Of a DNA stretch of 64,000 nucleotides, positions 16,491 through 24,084 are shown piece after piece (position 1 is the first letter of the stretch; each line of letters opens with the position of its first letter). Under the pieces are notes generated by a model that was not told the origin of the DNA, ran no database searches, and saw only the letters and a program-made list of their open reading frames with translations. A program made the position numbers and the translations under genes. Origin of the DNA: Anaerolinea thermophila (GTDB lineage: Bacteria > Chloroflexota > Anaerolineae > Anaerolineales > Anaerolineaceae). The DNA lies in NCBI RefSeq assembly GCF_020723905.1, contig NZ_DYHZ01000006.1:1-64000 (forward strand), given 5' to 3'.

Positions 16491-18115
16491 TTTCTTCCCT
16501 CTAATCCCCCTTCTCCAATTCTGCCCTGTAAAAGACGAAGGATTTCCACGGTGTGGGGTGGAAGCAACTGACGAGTTTTAGGATCAGAAGCAGAACTCTC
16601 CAGAGCGCGAAGCAGACGCACAGCAACGACTTCGTCAGTTAAATCTTTAGAGTCAAAAATTTCTTTCAGGTGCGTCGCCAGATCAACCTGTGCCTTTGCA
16701 CGCGCCCTTCCCATGACCCGCATCGCCTCTAACTCCAGGCTTGCCGCGCGAATGGCCGTGTCTCTCTGCCAGGGAGCCCGCCACGACTCCAGACGGTGAT
16801 GATAAATGGCTTCATTGACCGGATTAATATCTCCAAAGTTACTGCTAATTACCTTGATTCCCCGATCTCGAAGGAGTTTGGGAGTCATCAGAGGAAACAC
16901 TTCACTGACGATGATTTCTGAAACATGATATACCCTTCTTCTCTGAAAGGGTTCGCCATTTTTCAGGAAGACCATCCGGTATGAAAGCAAGCCGTTATTT
17001 CTGACTGTCTGGCGAAGCCGTGCCCGGTATATTGACACACCAGGTGATCTGCCATGTAACTGATATAGCTCATCAAATCGCACCTGAGAAAGGATTTCCC
17101 GAAACACGCTTGCAGCAAATCGCGCCGGCAATTCTGTCCATGTCAATAATCGGTCTTCAGAACGAGCCTGAGCAAATACTGCCGCAAAAACCCGATCACG
17201 GTCAAATTCAGGCTGGTTCGAAACAGGCGGCAAAGGGGTATAGGGCTTAAAATCTCGATCGCTTAAACCATGGCTAACATGATGAATTTCTCTTCGATCG
17301 TTGCGTTCCAGTTCATCTTCAATGGCGACCAACCGGAGGTAATCACGATTCACCTGTTCAAAGCGGACCACCCGTAAATGATCGGCATCCTGTTCTTTGC
17401 CTTCATAAGTGACTTCAACTACATCCGGCGGTTGCCCAATTGTAAAAATGCAATTCACATTGGCATACACTTCTATTCCGTCCCGCGTATATGCCGTAAC
17501 CCCGCGAATCACTCGAAACTGCCGTCGAAGGTCCACAGTGCCGCGAATGCGCTCACGCTTCCGCATAAACACAATCCCGGGACCAAACACGCGTGGGGAC
17601 TGGGGACGATCTGCCAGACCCAACAACATCTGAACCTGATGGAAAAAATCCTCAAAAGCCCTTCCAATCCCCGGCGGGGGAACCGTTTCTTCCAGCACCA
17701 CCGCAGAATTAAAGTCCACAACAATCACCCCCGGACCGTTGCGAACATCCTCGCGAGTGCTGATGACTTTTCCGTCCTTCACAAACACCGCGGGACCATG
17801 TAAACGCAGGATATACAACATCAGGCGCCAGATGGTGCGCCAGATCTCTTTAGCATTTTGTACCGGCAGGATTGCCTGGGCAGAGATCATCCAGACATAA
17901 ATAAACCCAATGAGGACAAAACCCGCCAGATTGTATAACACAATGAAAAATGCAATGCGACGTTCAGGATCATTCAGTTTACCAAAGTCCCCAAGTACCT
18001 CTAAAAAAAATTTCAACTCTTTTTCAAAACTGATGATAAAAAGGAAAATTAAAAAAACCACCAATCCAATGATGAGCAAAACCCTGTTCTTTCTGTTCGG
18101 TTCGCCAAGATACAT
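16487..18115 (-). CDS. SPFH/band 7-like membrane protein, first of a pair
   Basis: A 542-residue protein with two clear transmembrane helices (about 11-29 and 53-75), a linker, then an SPFH-like domain starting GPGVIVVDFNSAVVLE and continuing with YTRDGIEVYANVNCIF. The C-terminal half has an Ala/Arg/Glu-rich helix (AIRAASLELEAMRVMGRARA) typical of flotillin-like proteins. It shares this layout with the next gene, so the two look like paralogues that may build a mixed ring. A good promoter lies just upstream at 18164-18193 and AAAGG is the likely ribosome binding site. G+C content is closer to the window average than in the convergent AAA operon. Confidence 0.75.
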   Translation of the reverse strand: MYLGEPNRKNRVLLIIGLVVFLIFLFIISFEKELKFFLEVLGDFGKLNDPERRIAFFIVLYNLAGFVLIGFIYVWMISAQAILPVQNAKEIWRTIWRLMLYILRLHGPAVFVKDGKVISTREDVRNGPGVIVVDFNSAVVLEETVPPPGIGRAFEDFFHQVQMLLGLADRPQSPRVFGPGIVFMRKRERIRGTVDLRRQFRVIRGVTAYTRDGIEVYANVNCIFTIGQPPDVVEVTYEGKEQDADHLRVVRFEQVNRDYLRLVAIEDELERNDRREIHHVSHGLSDRDFKPYTPLPPVSNQPEFDRDRVFAAVFAQARSEDRLLTWTELPARFAASVFREILSQVRFDELYQLHGRSPGVSIYRARLRQTVRNNGLLSYRMVFLKNGEPFQRRRVYHVSEIIVSEVFPLMTPKLLRDRGIKVISSNFGDINPVNEAIYHHRLESWRAPWQRDTAIRAASLELEAMRVMGRARAKAQVDLATHLKEIFDSKDLTDEVVAVRLLRALESSASDPKTRQLLPPHTVEILRLLQGRIGEGGLEGRK

Positions 18116-18163
18116 GGGGATACCTTTTTCAATTCAGAGATAAAAATCCCACTTGGTTAAATC

Positions 18164-18193
18164 AGTATAGCCCTGATAAATTCCCTTTGTCAA
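18164..18193 (-). promoter_or_regulatory. Housekeeping promoter of the SPFH/TPR operon
   Basis: On the minus strand a perfect TTGACA (18193-18188) and TATACT (18169-18164) are separated by 18 bp. The predicted start near 18157 gives a leader of about 42 bases before the ATG at 18115. Confidence 0.75.
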
Positions 18194-18260
18194 GCAAGGC
18201 TGATACCAACTTCTCTGGGATATGGCTTTCAAGCACCTGTTCTTTGAAATGACAGTGAAA

Positions 18261-18294
18261 ATAAAAAACTGGCACCCGTAAGCGAGTGCCAGTT
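18261..18294 (-). terminator. Rho-independent terminator of the alpha/beta hydrolase gene
   Basis: On the minus strand AACTGGCAC pairs perfectly with GTGCCAGTT around a ten-base loop and is followed by TTTTTTAT. It lies 14 bases after the hydrolase stop codon and insulates the SPFH operon promoter downstream. Confidence 0.85.
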
Positions 18295-18308
18295 CAATTC
18301 AGCGTTTT

Positions 18309-19316
18309 TTACCCCTGTTTCAAGCCTTTCCAGAATCCTTCAATTACCTCAACGGTGTCGGCAAGGCGTTCAAAATGGGGTAAACCTCTGGAAGGAACCA
18401 GACGAACCGCCTGCCAGAAAGGATTCTTCAGCAACACATCGGGTAAGCGTTCAAAAGACGTGTACGGGTCCTGATCATAAAGCACCAGAACCGGAACTTT
18501 GAGACGTTCATAGACCAGGGTACGCACCTGCGGAGTAAACAGTTTTCCCGTGATAAAGTAGAGAGGCGCATGCTCAGCACCGGGTTGATGAGCACTGGCG
18601 TAGGCATATTCAACAAACCCCGAAGGAATATGTCCAACAAAGGATTGTTTCAGGAATAATTCAATGCTGGTACGAGTAGCCAGTAAATCAAACAATGGAC
18701 GTGCCCACAAAGGAAGAGTTAACAGCGCATGAGCAATATGCCCAACAGGGAACCCGCTGAGGGCTAAGTCCTTCCGCAGGAAACTTTTCCCTAACCCGGT
18801 TGGGGAAATCAACGTCAGAGAAGTAAACCATTCGGGGTGCGAAAGCGCCGCCCGACTGGCAAATTCTCCACTGAGAGATAAAGCAATGACATCCGCCGGC
18901 TGTTTTACCTGAGAAGAAAGAAATTCCACCAGAGTTTCTTCATATAACAGGGGGCTGTAGATTCGATCAGAACGTTCGGAAAAGCCAAAACCGGGAAGAT
19001 CTATCGCATAAACAGGGCGCTGTCCACGGAAATACAGAAACAACGGGGAAACTTCGTAAGAACTTGCGGCGGCATTCACACTGTGAATAAGCACGACAGG
19101 ACGTCCCGATCCTGATAAATCAACATAGTAATTTACCCTGCCAGCAGACTTGGAGAAGAAAGACTCTCGATTTGCGGGGATGGCTTCAGGCAAAGGGACA
19201 CGGTGATTAATGCCAAAATGGCTGTACAGGATCCATCCACCCGCAGCCACTGCTGCCCATTTAGCGAAAGATAACCCTGATTTCATATCCCCTGACTTTT
19301 GATTTCGGACCGCCAT
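18309..19316 (-). CDS. Membrane-anchored alpha/beta hydrolase
   Basis: A 335-residue protein with one hydrophobic segment near residues 15-35, then an alpha/beta-hydrolase domain: oxyanion region VVLIHSVNAAASSYEV, YAIDLPGFGFSERSDR, nucleophile elbow ALSLSGEFA (Ser in SLSG), an acid in LVLYDQDPYTSF and a likely catalytic His in RGLPHFERL. The substrate is unknown; close families include lipases, haloperoxidases and MhpC-like hydrolases. GAGGTG precedes the ATG and a TATAAT box lies at 19349-19344. It stands alone between its promoter and a strong terminator. Confidence 0.85.
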   Translation of the reverse strand: MAVRNQKSGDMKSGLSFAKWAAVAAGGWILYSHFGINHRVPLPEAIPANRESFFSKSAGRVNYYVDLSGSGRPVVLIHSVNAAASSYEVSPLFLYFRGQRPVYAIDLPGFGFSERSDRIYSPLLYEETLVEFLSSQVKQPADVIALSLSGEFASRAALSHPEWFTSLTLISPTGLGKSFLRKDLALSGFPVGHIAHALLTLPLWARPLFDLLATRTSIELFLKQSFVGHIPSGFVEYAYASAHQPGAEHAPLYFITGKLFTPQVRTLVYERLKVPVLVLYDQDPYTSFERLPDVLLKNPFWQAVRLVPSRGLPHFERLADTVEVIEGFWKGLKQG

Positions 19317-19455
19317 TCTTCACCTCTCAGCAAACTTTTCTGAATTATAACGTGAAACGGGTGAGATTTTCTGATGAAATCCCTCGACATTCCTGCCGAA
19401 CCAATTCGATACCGGCTGGATCAACAAGGTGGGGCAACTTCCCATGCTCTGGATG

Positions 19456-20031
19456 TTATTCCTCTATTCTGCAGGTTTCAAATGGAATTCCCCACTGCTT
19501 CAGGGTGTCATATGCCGGCAATCTTCTATAGGCACGCTCGATTGCCCAGGTTAGAATATCGGTATCACGGGCAGCAGCAGTACAGAGCCGTTCCGGATTG
19601 GGAAAAACGAAAACCCGCGCTAAATCCAGACGATCCGCGTCCCAGCAAGTCTGAACCGTAATATCTTCATGAATCAATCCATCCGAATGGTAACGAATGG
19701 CACGAACCAGTAAATCCATCCCTTCATCGTCGAGAGAAAAGAACTTCCCTCTTAAATTCTGAATCCACCTTGCACTTTCCGAACCATGAAGATGATCTGT
19801 GCTCTCATTCGTCCTGCAAACATCATGAAATAGCGCAAATAGCGCCACAACATCAGGGCGTGCACCCGTCCGACGCGTTAACCGCATCCCGTTTTCATAA
19901 ACCCTTGCCCAGTGACAGGGACCATGAATGGAGTAAACCCCAAGACGGAACTCTTGTAATGCTATCTTAACGAGTTCTGGAGAGATGACCGGCTCAAAAC
20001 CAGACACGAAATTACCCAACTGGTCTTCCAT
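19456..20031 (-). CDS. HD-domain phosphohydrolase-like protein
   Basis: A 191-residue protein with HD-superfamily metal-binding residues: HGPCHWARV near 36-44, the HD pair in LFALFHDVCR near 67-70, and HLHGSESARW near 80. HD proteins hydrolyse nucleotides or other phosphate esters; the substrate here is unknown. The gene has no recognisable ribosome binding site and its TATACT box (20044-20039) ends only eight bases before the ATG, so the mRNA may be leaderless. It is divergent from the Pro/Thr/Ser-rich membrane protein gene at 20118. Confidence 0.82.
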   Translation of the reverse strand: MEDQLGNFVSGFEPVISPELVKIALQEFRLGVYSIHGPCHWARVYENGMRLTRRTGARPDVVALFALFHDVCRTNESTDHLHGSESARWIQNLRGKFFSLDDEGMDLLVRAIRYHSDGLIHEDITVQTCWDADRLDLARVFVFPNPERLCTAAARDTDILTWAIERAYRRLPAYDTLKQWGIPFETCRIEE

Positions 20032-20038
20032 GAAAATG

Positions 20039-20044
20039 AGTATA
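20039..20044 (-). promoter_or_regulatory. -10 element of the HD-domain gene, possibly leaderless
   Basis: TATACT on the minus strand. The predicted start at about 20032 coincides with the ATG at 20031. The hexamer 17 bp upstream, TAACAT, is a poor -35. Confidence 0.4.
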
Positions 20045-20063
20045 CAGGAAAAAAAGAACTGAT

Positions 20064-20092
20064 GTTACACTATAGCCACTCAGGGTTATAAA
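20064..20092 (+). promoter_or_regulatory. Promoter of the Pro/Thr/Ser-rich membrane protein gene
   Basis: GTTACA (20064-20069) and TATAAA (20087-20092) are separated by 17 bp, 25 bases before the GTG start at 20118. It faces away from the HD-gene promoter, so the two share regulatory DNA. Confidence 0.45.
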
Positions 20093-20117
20093 ATTTCCTC
20101 AACGCTGGAGAGGATGT

Positions 20118-20672
20118 GTGAGCAAACTGCCCGGTTTTCCAATTCTCAAATTGATTATCCTGATCTCATTGACTTTCTGGATATCTTACAGAGTTTACGC
20201 TTCTCCACTTCCCCAGCAGGAAACACCCTATTCTCCGCCCAACCAAACAGGAGAAGCACCTACCGAATCCTATCCATATCCTGCCACCTCTCCAACCCCG
20301 ACTGGAGGGTCCAACGTCACTTCCACTTCCATTACCCCTACACCTGCTTCAACATCCTCCACACCACTTCTCCCATCCATTACCCCCACTGTCAGGACCG
20401 CAACCCCTCAACAAACGTTCATCCATCGATTTGCGACTGAAATGGCAGAACTGGCGCAAGCGCGTATTATTCCAGAGGTAACGGATGTGCTTCCAACGCG
20501 CAGTCCGCCAATTACCCCTTCTTTGAAGAATAACCTTCCAGAAACCTCCCCAAAGGAAAACATCAATTTTGCCCGTTTTGGTCTGGGGATCCTGATCTCT
20601 CTGGTTTTCACCCTCGGAGCAATGCTGTTATTTCGTCTTCTTCAAAGCGGTGAATTCCGAATTAAGGAATGA
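20118..20672 (+). CDS. Pro/Thr/Ser-rich surface protein with C-terminal anchor
   Basis: A 184-residue protein with an N-terminal signal or anchor segment (residues 8-27), a low-complexity region rich in Pro, Thr and Ser (about 30-100), a short middle part and a C-terminal transmembrane helix (about 153-175) ending in basic and acidic residues. The GTG start has GGAGAGG upstream. No enzyme motif is present. The layout is the same as in the protein at 50106-50630, so these may be family members acting as stalk-like envelope proteins. It lies upstream of lepB, but lepB has its own promoter. Confidence 0.7.
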   Translation: MSKLPGFPILKLIILISLTFWISYRVYASPLPQQETPYSPPNQTGEAPTESYPYPATSPTPTGGSNVTSTSITPTPASTSSTPLLPSITPTVRTATPQQTFIHRFATEMAELAQARIIPEVTDVLPTRSPPITPSLKNNLPETSPKENINFARFGLGILISLVFTLGAMLLFRLLQSGEFRIKE

Positions 20673-20693
20673 TGAAAATTTTCAGCATGGCTC

Positions 20694-20722
20694 TTGCTAT
20701 GAGGTGATGAGGGCTTTATAAT
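20694..20722 (+). promoter_or_regulatory. Promoter of the lepB-deoC-zinc finger group
   Basis: TTGCTA (20694-20699) and a perfect TATAAT (20717-20722) are separated by 17 bp, 45 bases before the lepB ATG. Confidence 0.7.
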
Positions 20723-20767
20723 CAGCCCAAAGAGGATTTAAGGAAAAAAAGCACGTCCTGGAGAAAG

Positions 20768-21364
20768 ATGGATTCATTTCGCACCGAATTATTGCCTGAA
20801 GAACAGCCGGCTGAACCAAAGAAAAATCTGGTTTTAAATTTTTTCTGGGAAGTAATTCAGACCGTTGTCATGGCAATGGTCCTGTACTTTCTGGTAGACA
20901 TGATGATTGGCAGGGTACAGGTTGAAAATATCAGCATGGAACCCACCCTGCAACCCGGAGAGCGACTCATTGTCAATAAATTAGCCTATCGTCTCGGACC
21001 TATCAAACGGGGAGATGTTATTGTGTTTCACTATCCCCGCAATCCCAACAGCGATTACATCAAACGGGTCATTGGCTTGCCGGGGGAAACGGTTCGCATT
21101 GCGGATGGAACGGTTTATATCAACAATGAACCGATCAAAGAAGAGTACATCTCCGCACCGCCCACCTATTTTGGAGAATGGACGGTACCCGAGGGGCAGG
21201 TTTTTGTCCTGGGGGACAATCGCAATCAATCTTTTGACTCCCATTCCTGGGGTTTTGTCCCCCAGGAGTTGATTGTAGGAAAAGCCATCCTGATTTACTG
21301 GCCCCCAAATGCCATTCGGGTGTTAAATCAGACCCCCGTCGTCATTGCCGCTGGACAACCATAA
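20768..21364 (+). CDS. lepB: Signal peptidase I
   Basis: Cleaves signal peptides from exported proteins at the outer face of the membrane. The 198-residue protein has one transmembrane helix (about 30-47), catalytic Ser56 in ISMEPT, the general-base Lys99 in DYIKRVIGLPGE and the conserved GDNRNQSFDSHSWG. GGAG precedes the ATG. It is followed after ten bases by deoC. The many secreted and TadE-type proteins in this window are possible clients of the cell's signal peptidases. Confidence 0.96.
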   Translation: MDSFRTELLPEEQPAEPKKNLVLNFFWEVIQTVVMAMVLYFLVDMMIGRVQVENISMEPTLQPGERLIVNKLAYRLGPIKRGDVIVFHYPRNPNSDYIKRVIGLPGETVRIADGTVYINNEPIKEEYISAPPTYFGEWTVPEGQVFVLGDNRNQSFDSHSWGFVPQELIVGKAILIYWPPNAIRVLNQTPVVIAAGQP

Positions 21365-21374
21365 GGAGTAACCC

Positions 21375-22127
21375 ATGAAAGAAATTCTCACCCTGCTGGA
21401 TGAATTTGAAAAAGCACTTCCCCCGCTGATTCTGCCTGAAGAATTGAAACAGGAGAGCCCTTTTTCCAGGTGGATTGACCATACCCTATTGAAACCAGAA
21501 GCCACCCCTGCTCAGATTGAGAAATTGTGCGAGGAAGCCAGACACTATCAATTCGCCTCGGTGTGTGTAAATCCAGTTTTTGTTTCTCAGGTTTCAAAAG
21601 CGCTTGCCGGATCACCGGTCAAAGTTTGCACAGTGATCGGTTTTCCTCTTGGTGCCACACCCACCCGGGTAAAAGTGTTTGAGACCCGCACCTGTCTGGA
21701 AATGGGAGCGCAGGAAATTGATATGGTCTTGCCCATCGGGCTTCTCCGCGCAGGAGATTTTGAGACCGTTCTGGAAGACATTTACAGTGTGGTGGAAGCC
21801 GCTCACGCTCAGGATGCTCTGGTGAAGGTAATTCTCGAAACCGCTCTTCTCAACCAGCGAGAAAAAATTGCAGGTTGTCTGCTCAGTCAGAAAGCCAGAG
21901 CCGACTTTGTGAAAACCAGCACCGGATTTGGTCCGGGAGGTGCAACTGTTGAAGATATTGAACTGATGCGCAGAGTGGTTGGTCCAGACATGGGGGTTAA
22001 AGCCTCCGGAGGCGTGCGCAATTTAGCCATTGCCCGAGCCATGTTGAATGCCGGCGCTAATCGTCTGGGAACCAGTTCTGGCGTTATAATTATGAAGGAA
22101 CTGGAAGAGGAAACTGCGAAGAAATGA
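21375..22127 (+). CDS. deoC: Deoxyribose-phosphate aldolase
   Basis: Converts 2-deoxyribose-5-phosphate to acetaldehyde and glyceraldehyde-3-phosphate in deoxynucleoside breakdown. The 250-residue protein has the TIM-barrel signatures [11 protein letters not shown] near 34, SVCVNP near 62, [10 protein letters not shown] near 85, the Schiff-base Lys180 in [10 protein letters not shown] and VKASGGVRN near 211. It carries about 30 extra residues at the N terminus before the family core. AAGGAG precedes the ATG. It overlaps the zinc-finger gene by four bases. tpiA nearby acts on the same triose-phosphate pool. Confidence 0.96.
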   Translation: MKEILTLLDEFEKALPPLILPEELKQESPFSRWIDHTLLKPEATPAQIEKLCEEARHYQFASVCVNPVFVSQVSKALAGSPVKVCTVIGFPLGATPTRVKVFETRTCLEMGAQEIDMVLPIGLLRAGDFETVLEDIYSVVEAAHAQDALVKVILETALLNQREKIAGCLLSQKARADFVKTSTGFGPGGATVEDIELMRRVVGPDMGVKASGGVRNLAIARAMLNAGANRLGTSSGVIIMKELEEETAKK

Positions 22128-22411
22128 GACGCTCTATGGAACGTTACACGGTGCCATGCACGCAATGCCAGGCTGGACAAATGCATCAGCACTTCATCAC
22201 CTACTTCACCTGGTTAGGGGATGAATTGATTACGGTGCCTGATTTCCCCGCCTGGATCTGTGACGTGTGTGGTCATCGCGAATATGATCCCGCAGCACTC
22301 AATCAGTTGAGTTTGATTCTCAGTCCCAATGCCGGGCGTCCTGTCTCCCGTTCACGGGGAATTCCTCACCACCGTTCGGATAAAAAGGGACAACGTGCAA
22401 GTCGCCCATAA
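22124..22411 (+). CDS. YgiT-type zinc-finger protein
   Basis: A 95-residue protein with two CxxC pairs: CTQCQAGQM near residue 12 and [10 protein letters not shown] near 45, separated by a short beta region, as in the YgiT-type zinc-finger domain (the N-terminal half of MqsA antitoxins). No helix-turn-helix domain follows; the C terminus is basic and low in structure. No toxin gene of the MqsR type is adjacent, so a toxin-antitoxin role is not supported. The ATG overlaps the deoC stop (ATGA), which indicates coupling. A second ATG at 22136 is possible. Confidence 0.75.
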   Translation: MRRSMERYTVPCTQCQAGQMHQHFITYFTWLGDELITVPDFPAWICDVCGHREYDPAALNQLSLILSPNAGRPVSRSRGIPHHRSDKKGQRASRP

Positions 22412-22432
22412 CTCTCTCAGAAGAGGCTTTTG

Positions 22433-22464
22433 AAAAACCCATCCTCCCGGATGGGTTTTCTTTT
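22433..22464 (+). terminator. Rho-independent terminator after the zinc-finger gene
   Basis: AACCCATCC pairs perfectly with GGATGGGTT around a four-base loop and is followed by TTCTTTTC. It separates the lepB-deoC group from tpiA. Confidence 0.85.
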
Positions 22465-22535
22465 CAGAGGGAAAATTGCATTAAAATAGGTCTCAGTCTG
22501 GGAAAACCAGAAAATCCTTTCTCCACGAGGAAGCC

Positions 22536-23303
22536 ATGCGTAGAAAATTTGTAGCCGGAAACTGGAAAATGAATAAAACGGCGGAAGAAGCCCGTCTTCT
22601 TCTGAATGAGTTAATTCCCGCTATTCAGCCCCTTTCTCAGGTTGAGCGGGCTGTGTGTCCCCCCTTCCCGTACCTGATGATGGTACGCCACATGGTGGAA
22701 GGAACCGGAATCGGGGTTGGGGCGCAAAACATGCACTGGGAAGCCGCAGGGGCATTTACCGGGGAAGTTTCTCCAAACATGGTTGCCGAATTTTGCCAGT
22801 ATGTCATTCTGGGACACTCTGAACGCCGCACTTATTTTGGAGAAACCAACGAGACTGTGAACCGCAAAGTCAAATCCGCTCTTGCTTCAGGATTAACCCC
22901 CATTGTCTGTGTGGGGGAAACCCTGGCAGAAAACGAAGCCAGCAAAACCGCCGAAGTCGTGTGGACGCAAATTACCGAGGGCTTGAAAGACCTTTCTCCC
23001 GAAGATGGATTGAAACTGGTCATCGCCTATGAACCGGTCTGGGCAATTGGCACCGGACGCGCCGCCACCGCAGAAGTGGCTCAATCCGTTCACGCCAATG
23101 TGGTCCGTCCTGCCCTTGCCCATCTGTTCGGACAGGCGGTTGCCGACCAGATTCGCATTCAATACGGCGGCTCGGTGACAGCAAAGAACGCACCAGAATT
23201 GTTCGCCATGCCCGATATTGACGGGGCTCTGGTGGGCGGCGCCAGTTTGAAACCTGCAGAATTTGCAGCAATCGTCCAGGCTGCTGCAGAAGTTTCTGGA
23301 TAG
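22536..23303 (+). CDS. tpiA: Triose-phosphate isomerase
   Basis: Interconverts dihydroxyacetone phosphate and glyceraldehyde-3-phosphate in glycolysis. The 255-residue TIM barrel has the substrate Lys in AGNWKMN, the catalytic His in LGHSERR, the catalytic Glu in AYEPVWAIGTG and the phosphate loop GGSVTAKNAPEL and GALVGGASL. GAGGAAG precedes the ATG at 22536. It is not grouped with gapA or pgk here, but follows a terminator and probably has its own promoter. Confidence 0.97.
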   Translation: MRRKFVAGNWKMNKTAEEARLLLNELIPAIQPLSQVERAVCPPFPYLMMVRHMVEGTGIGVGAQNMHWEAAGAFTGEVSPNMVAEFCQYVILGHSERRTYFGETNETVNRKVKSALASGLTPIVCVGETLAENEASKTAEVVWTQITEGLKDLSPEDGLKLVIAYEPVWAIGTGRAATAEVAQSVHANVVRPALAHLFGQAVADQIRIQYGGSVTAKNAPELFAMPDIDGALVGGASLKPAEFAAIVQAAAEVSG

Positions 23304-23322
23304 TTACCCAGAGTATTCATTC

Positions 23323-24084
23323 ATGGGAGAGTTCTCTTTTTGGGGCGGTCTGGCATGGTTGTTTGCCTTGACCGTCCCCTTGCTTTACCTGCAACGTCAG
23401 TTGCACCGCGAGATTCAACTGACCTTCTTTCTGATCACCCGTCATCCCACTATCACGATGGGGATTTTTGCGCTGCTGTTTTTACCGGGTGTATTTCTCC
23501 ATGAAATCAGCCACCTCATCATGGCGTGGATTTTAAGGGTGCCTACAGGGAGGCTCTCGCTTTTGCCACGTTTTTTACCCGATGGAAAAGTGCAACTGGG
23601 CTTTGTAGAAACAGATCCTTCGGATATTTTCCGGGACGCGCTGATTGGCGCGGCGCCCTTAATCACTGGTGGTATCCTGGTTGCCTATCTTGGAGCAACC
23701 CGTCTGGGCATGCTTCCCCTGTTTGAAGCCATTCGCACATACAACACCGATCTGTTCTGGGCATACCTGATAACTCTGCCCGAGTTACCGGATTTCTGGC
23801 TCTGGTTTTATTTGACCTTCACCATCAGCACCACCATGTTTCCATCCGAATCAGACCGGAGGGCATGGCTCCCTGTGCTGGGGATAGCCTGTGGTATGGG
23901 TGGACTCGCGTGGCTTTCTGGAGTCGGGGGATGGCTCTCGAGCACACTGGCACCCCTGTTCTCTCAAGCCATCCAGGCGGGGATCATTATTTCCGCCATC
24001 AGCCTGGCGCTTCACCTGTTACTGTGGTTCCCCTTTCGATTCCTGCGGGCGATTTTTCAGGGAAACATGAAAATTATTCAATAA
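23323..24084 (+). CDS. Polytopic membrane protein with HExxH motif (M50-like)
   Basis: A 253-residue membrane protein with about six hydrophobic segments. The helix around residues 55-70 contains FLHEISHLIM, an HExxH zinc motif inside the membrane as in site-2 protease (M50) and related metalloproteases. The second family motif (NPDG-like) is not seen; GAAPLITGG lies in the corresponding later helix. Proteolytic activity is therefore unproven. The ATG at 23323 is chosen; a TTG at 23263 would overlap tpiA by 41 bases. Its 3' end overlaps the convergent gene on the minus strand by 11 bases. Confidence 0.7.
   Translation: MGEFSFWGGLAWLFALTVPLLYLQRQLHREIQLTFFLITRHPTITMGIFALLFLPGVFLHEISHLIMAWILRVPTGRLSLLPRFLPDGKVQLGFVETDPSDIFRDALIGAAPLITGGILVAYLGATRLGMLPLFEAIRTYNTDLFWAYLITLPELPDFWLWFYLTFTISTTMFPSESDRRAWLPVLGIACGMGGLAWLSGVGGWLSSTLAPLFSQAIQAGIIISAISLALHLLLWFPFRFLRAIFQGNMKIIQ

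Noticed and set aside
19374-19661. Plus-strand frame of 95 codons overlapping the 3' end of the HD gene
   Set aside because: Mostly antisense to the HD-domain coding sequence, without a family pattern or good ribosome binding site.
22124-22411. Antitoxin of an MqsR/MqsA pair
   Set aside because: Only the YgiT-type zinc finger is present; there is no helix-turn-helix domain and no toxin gene alongside.
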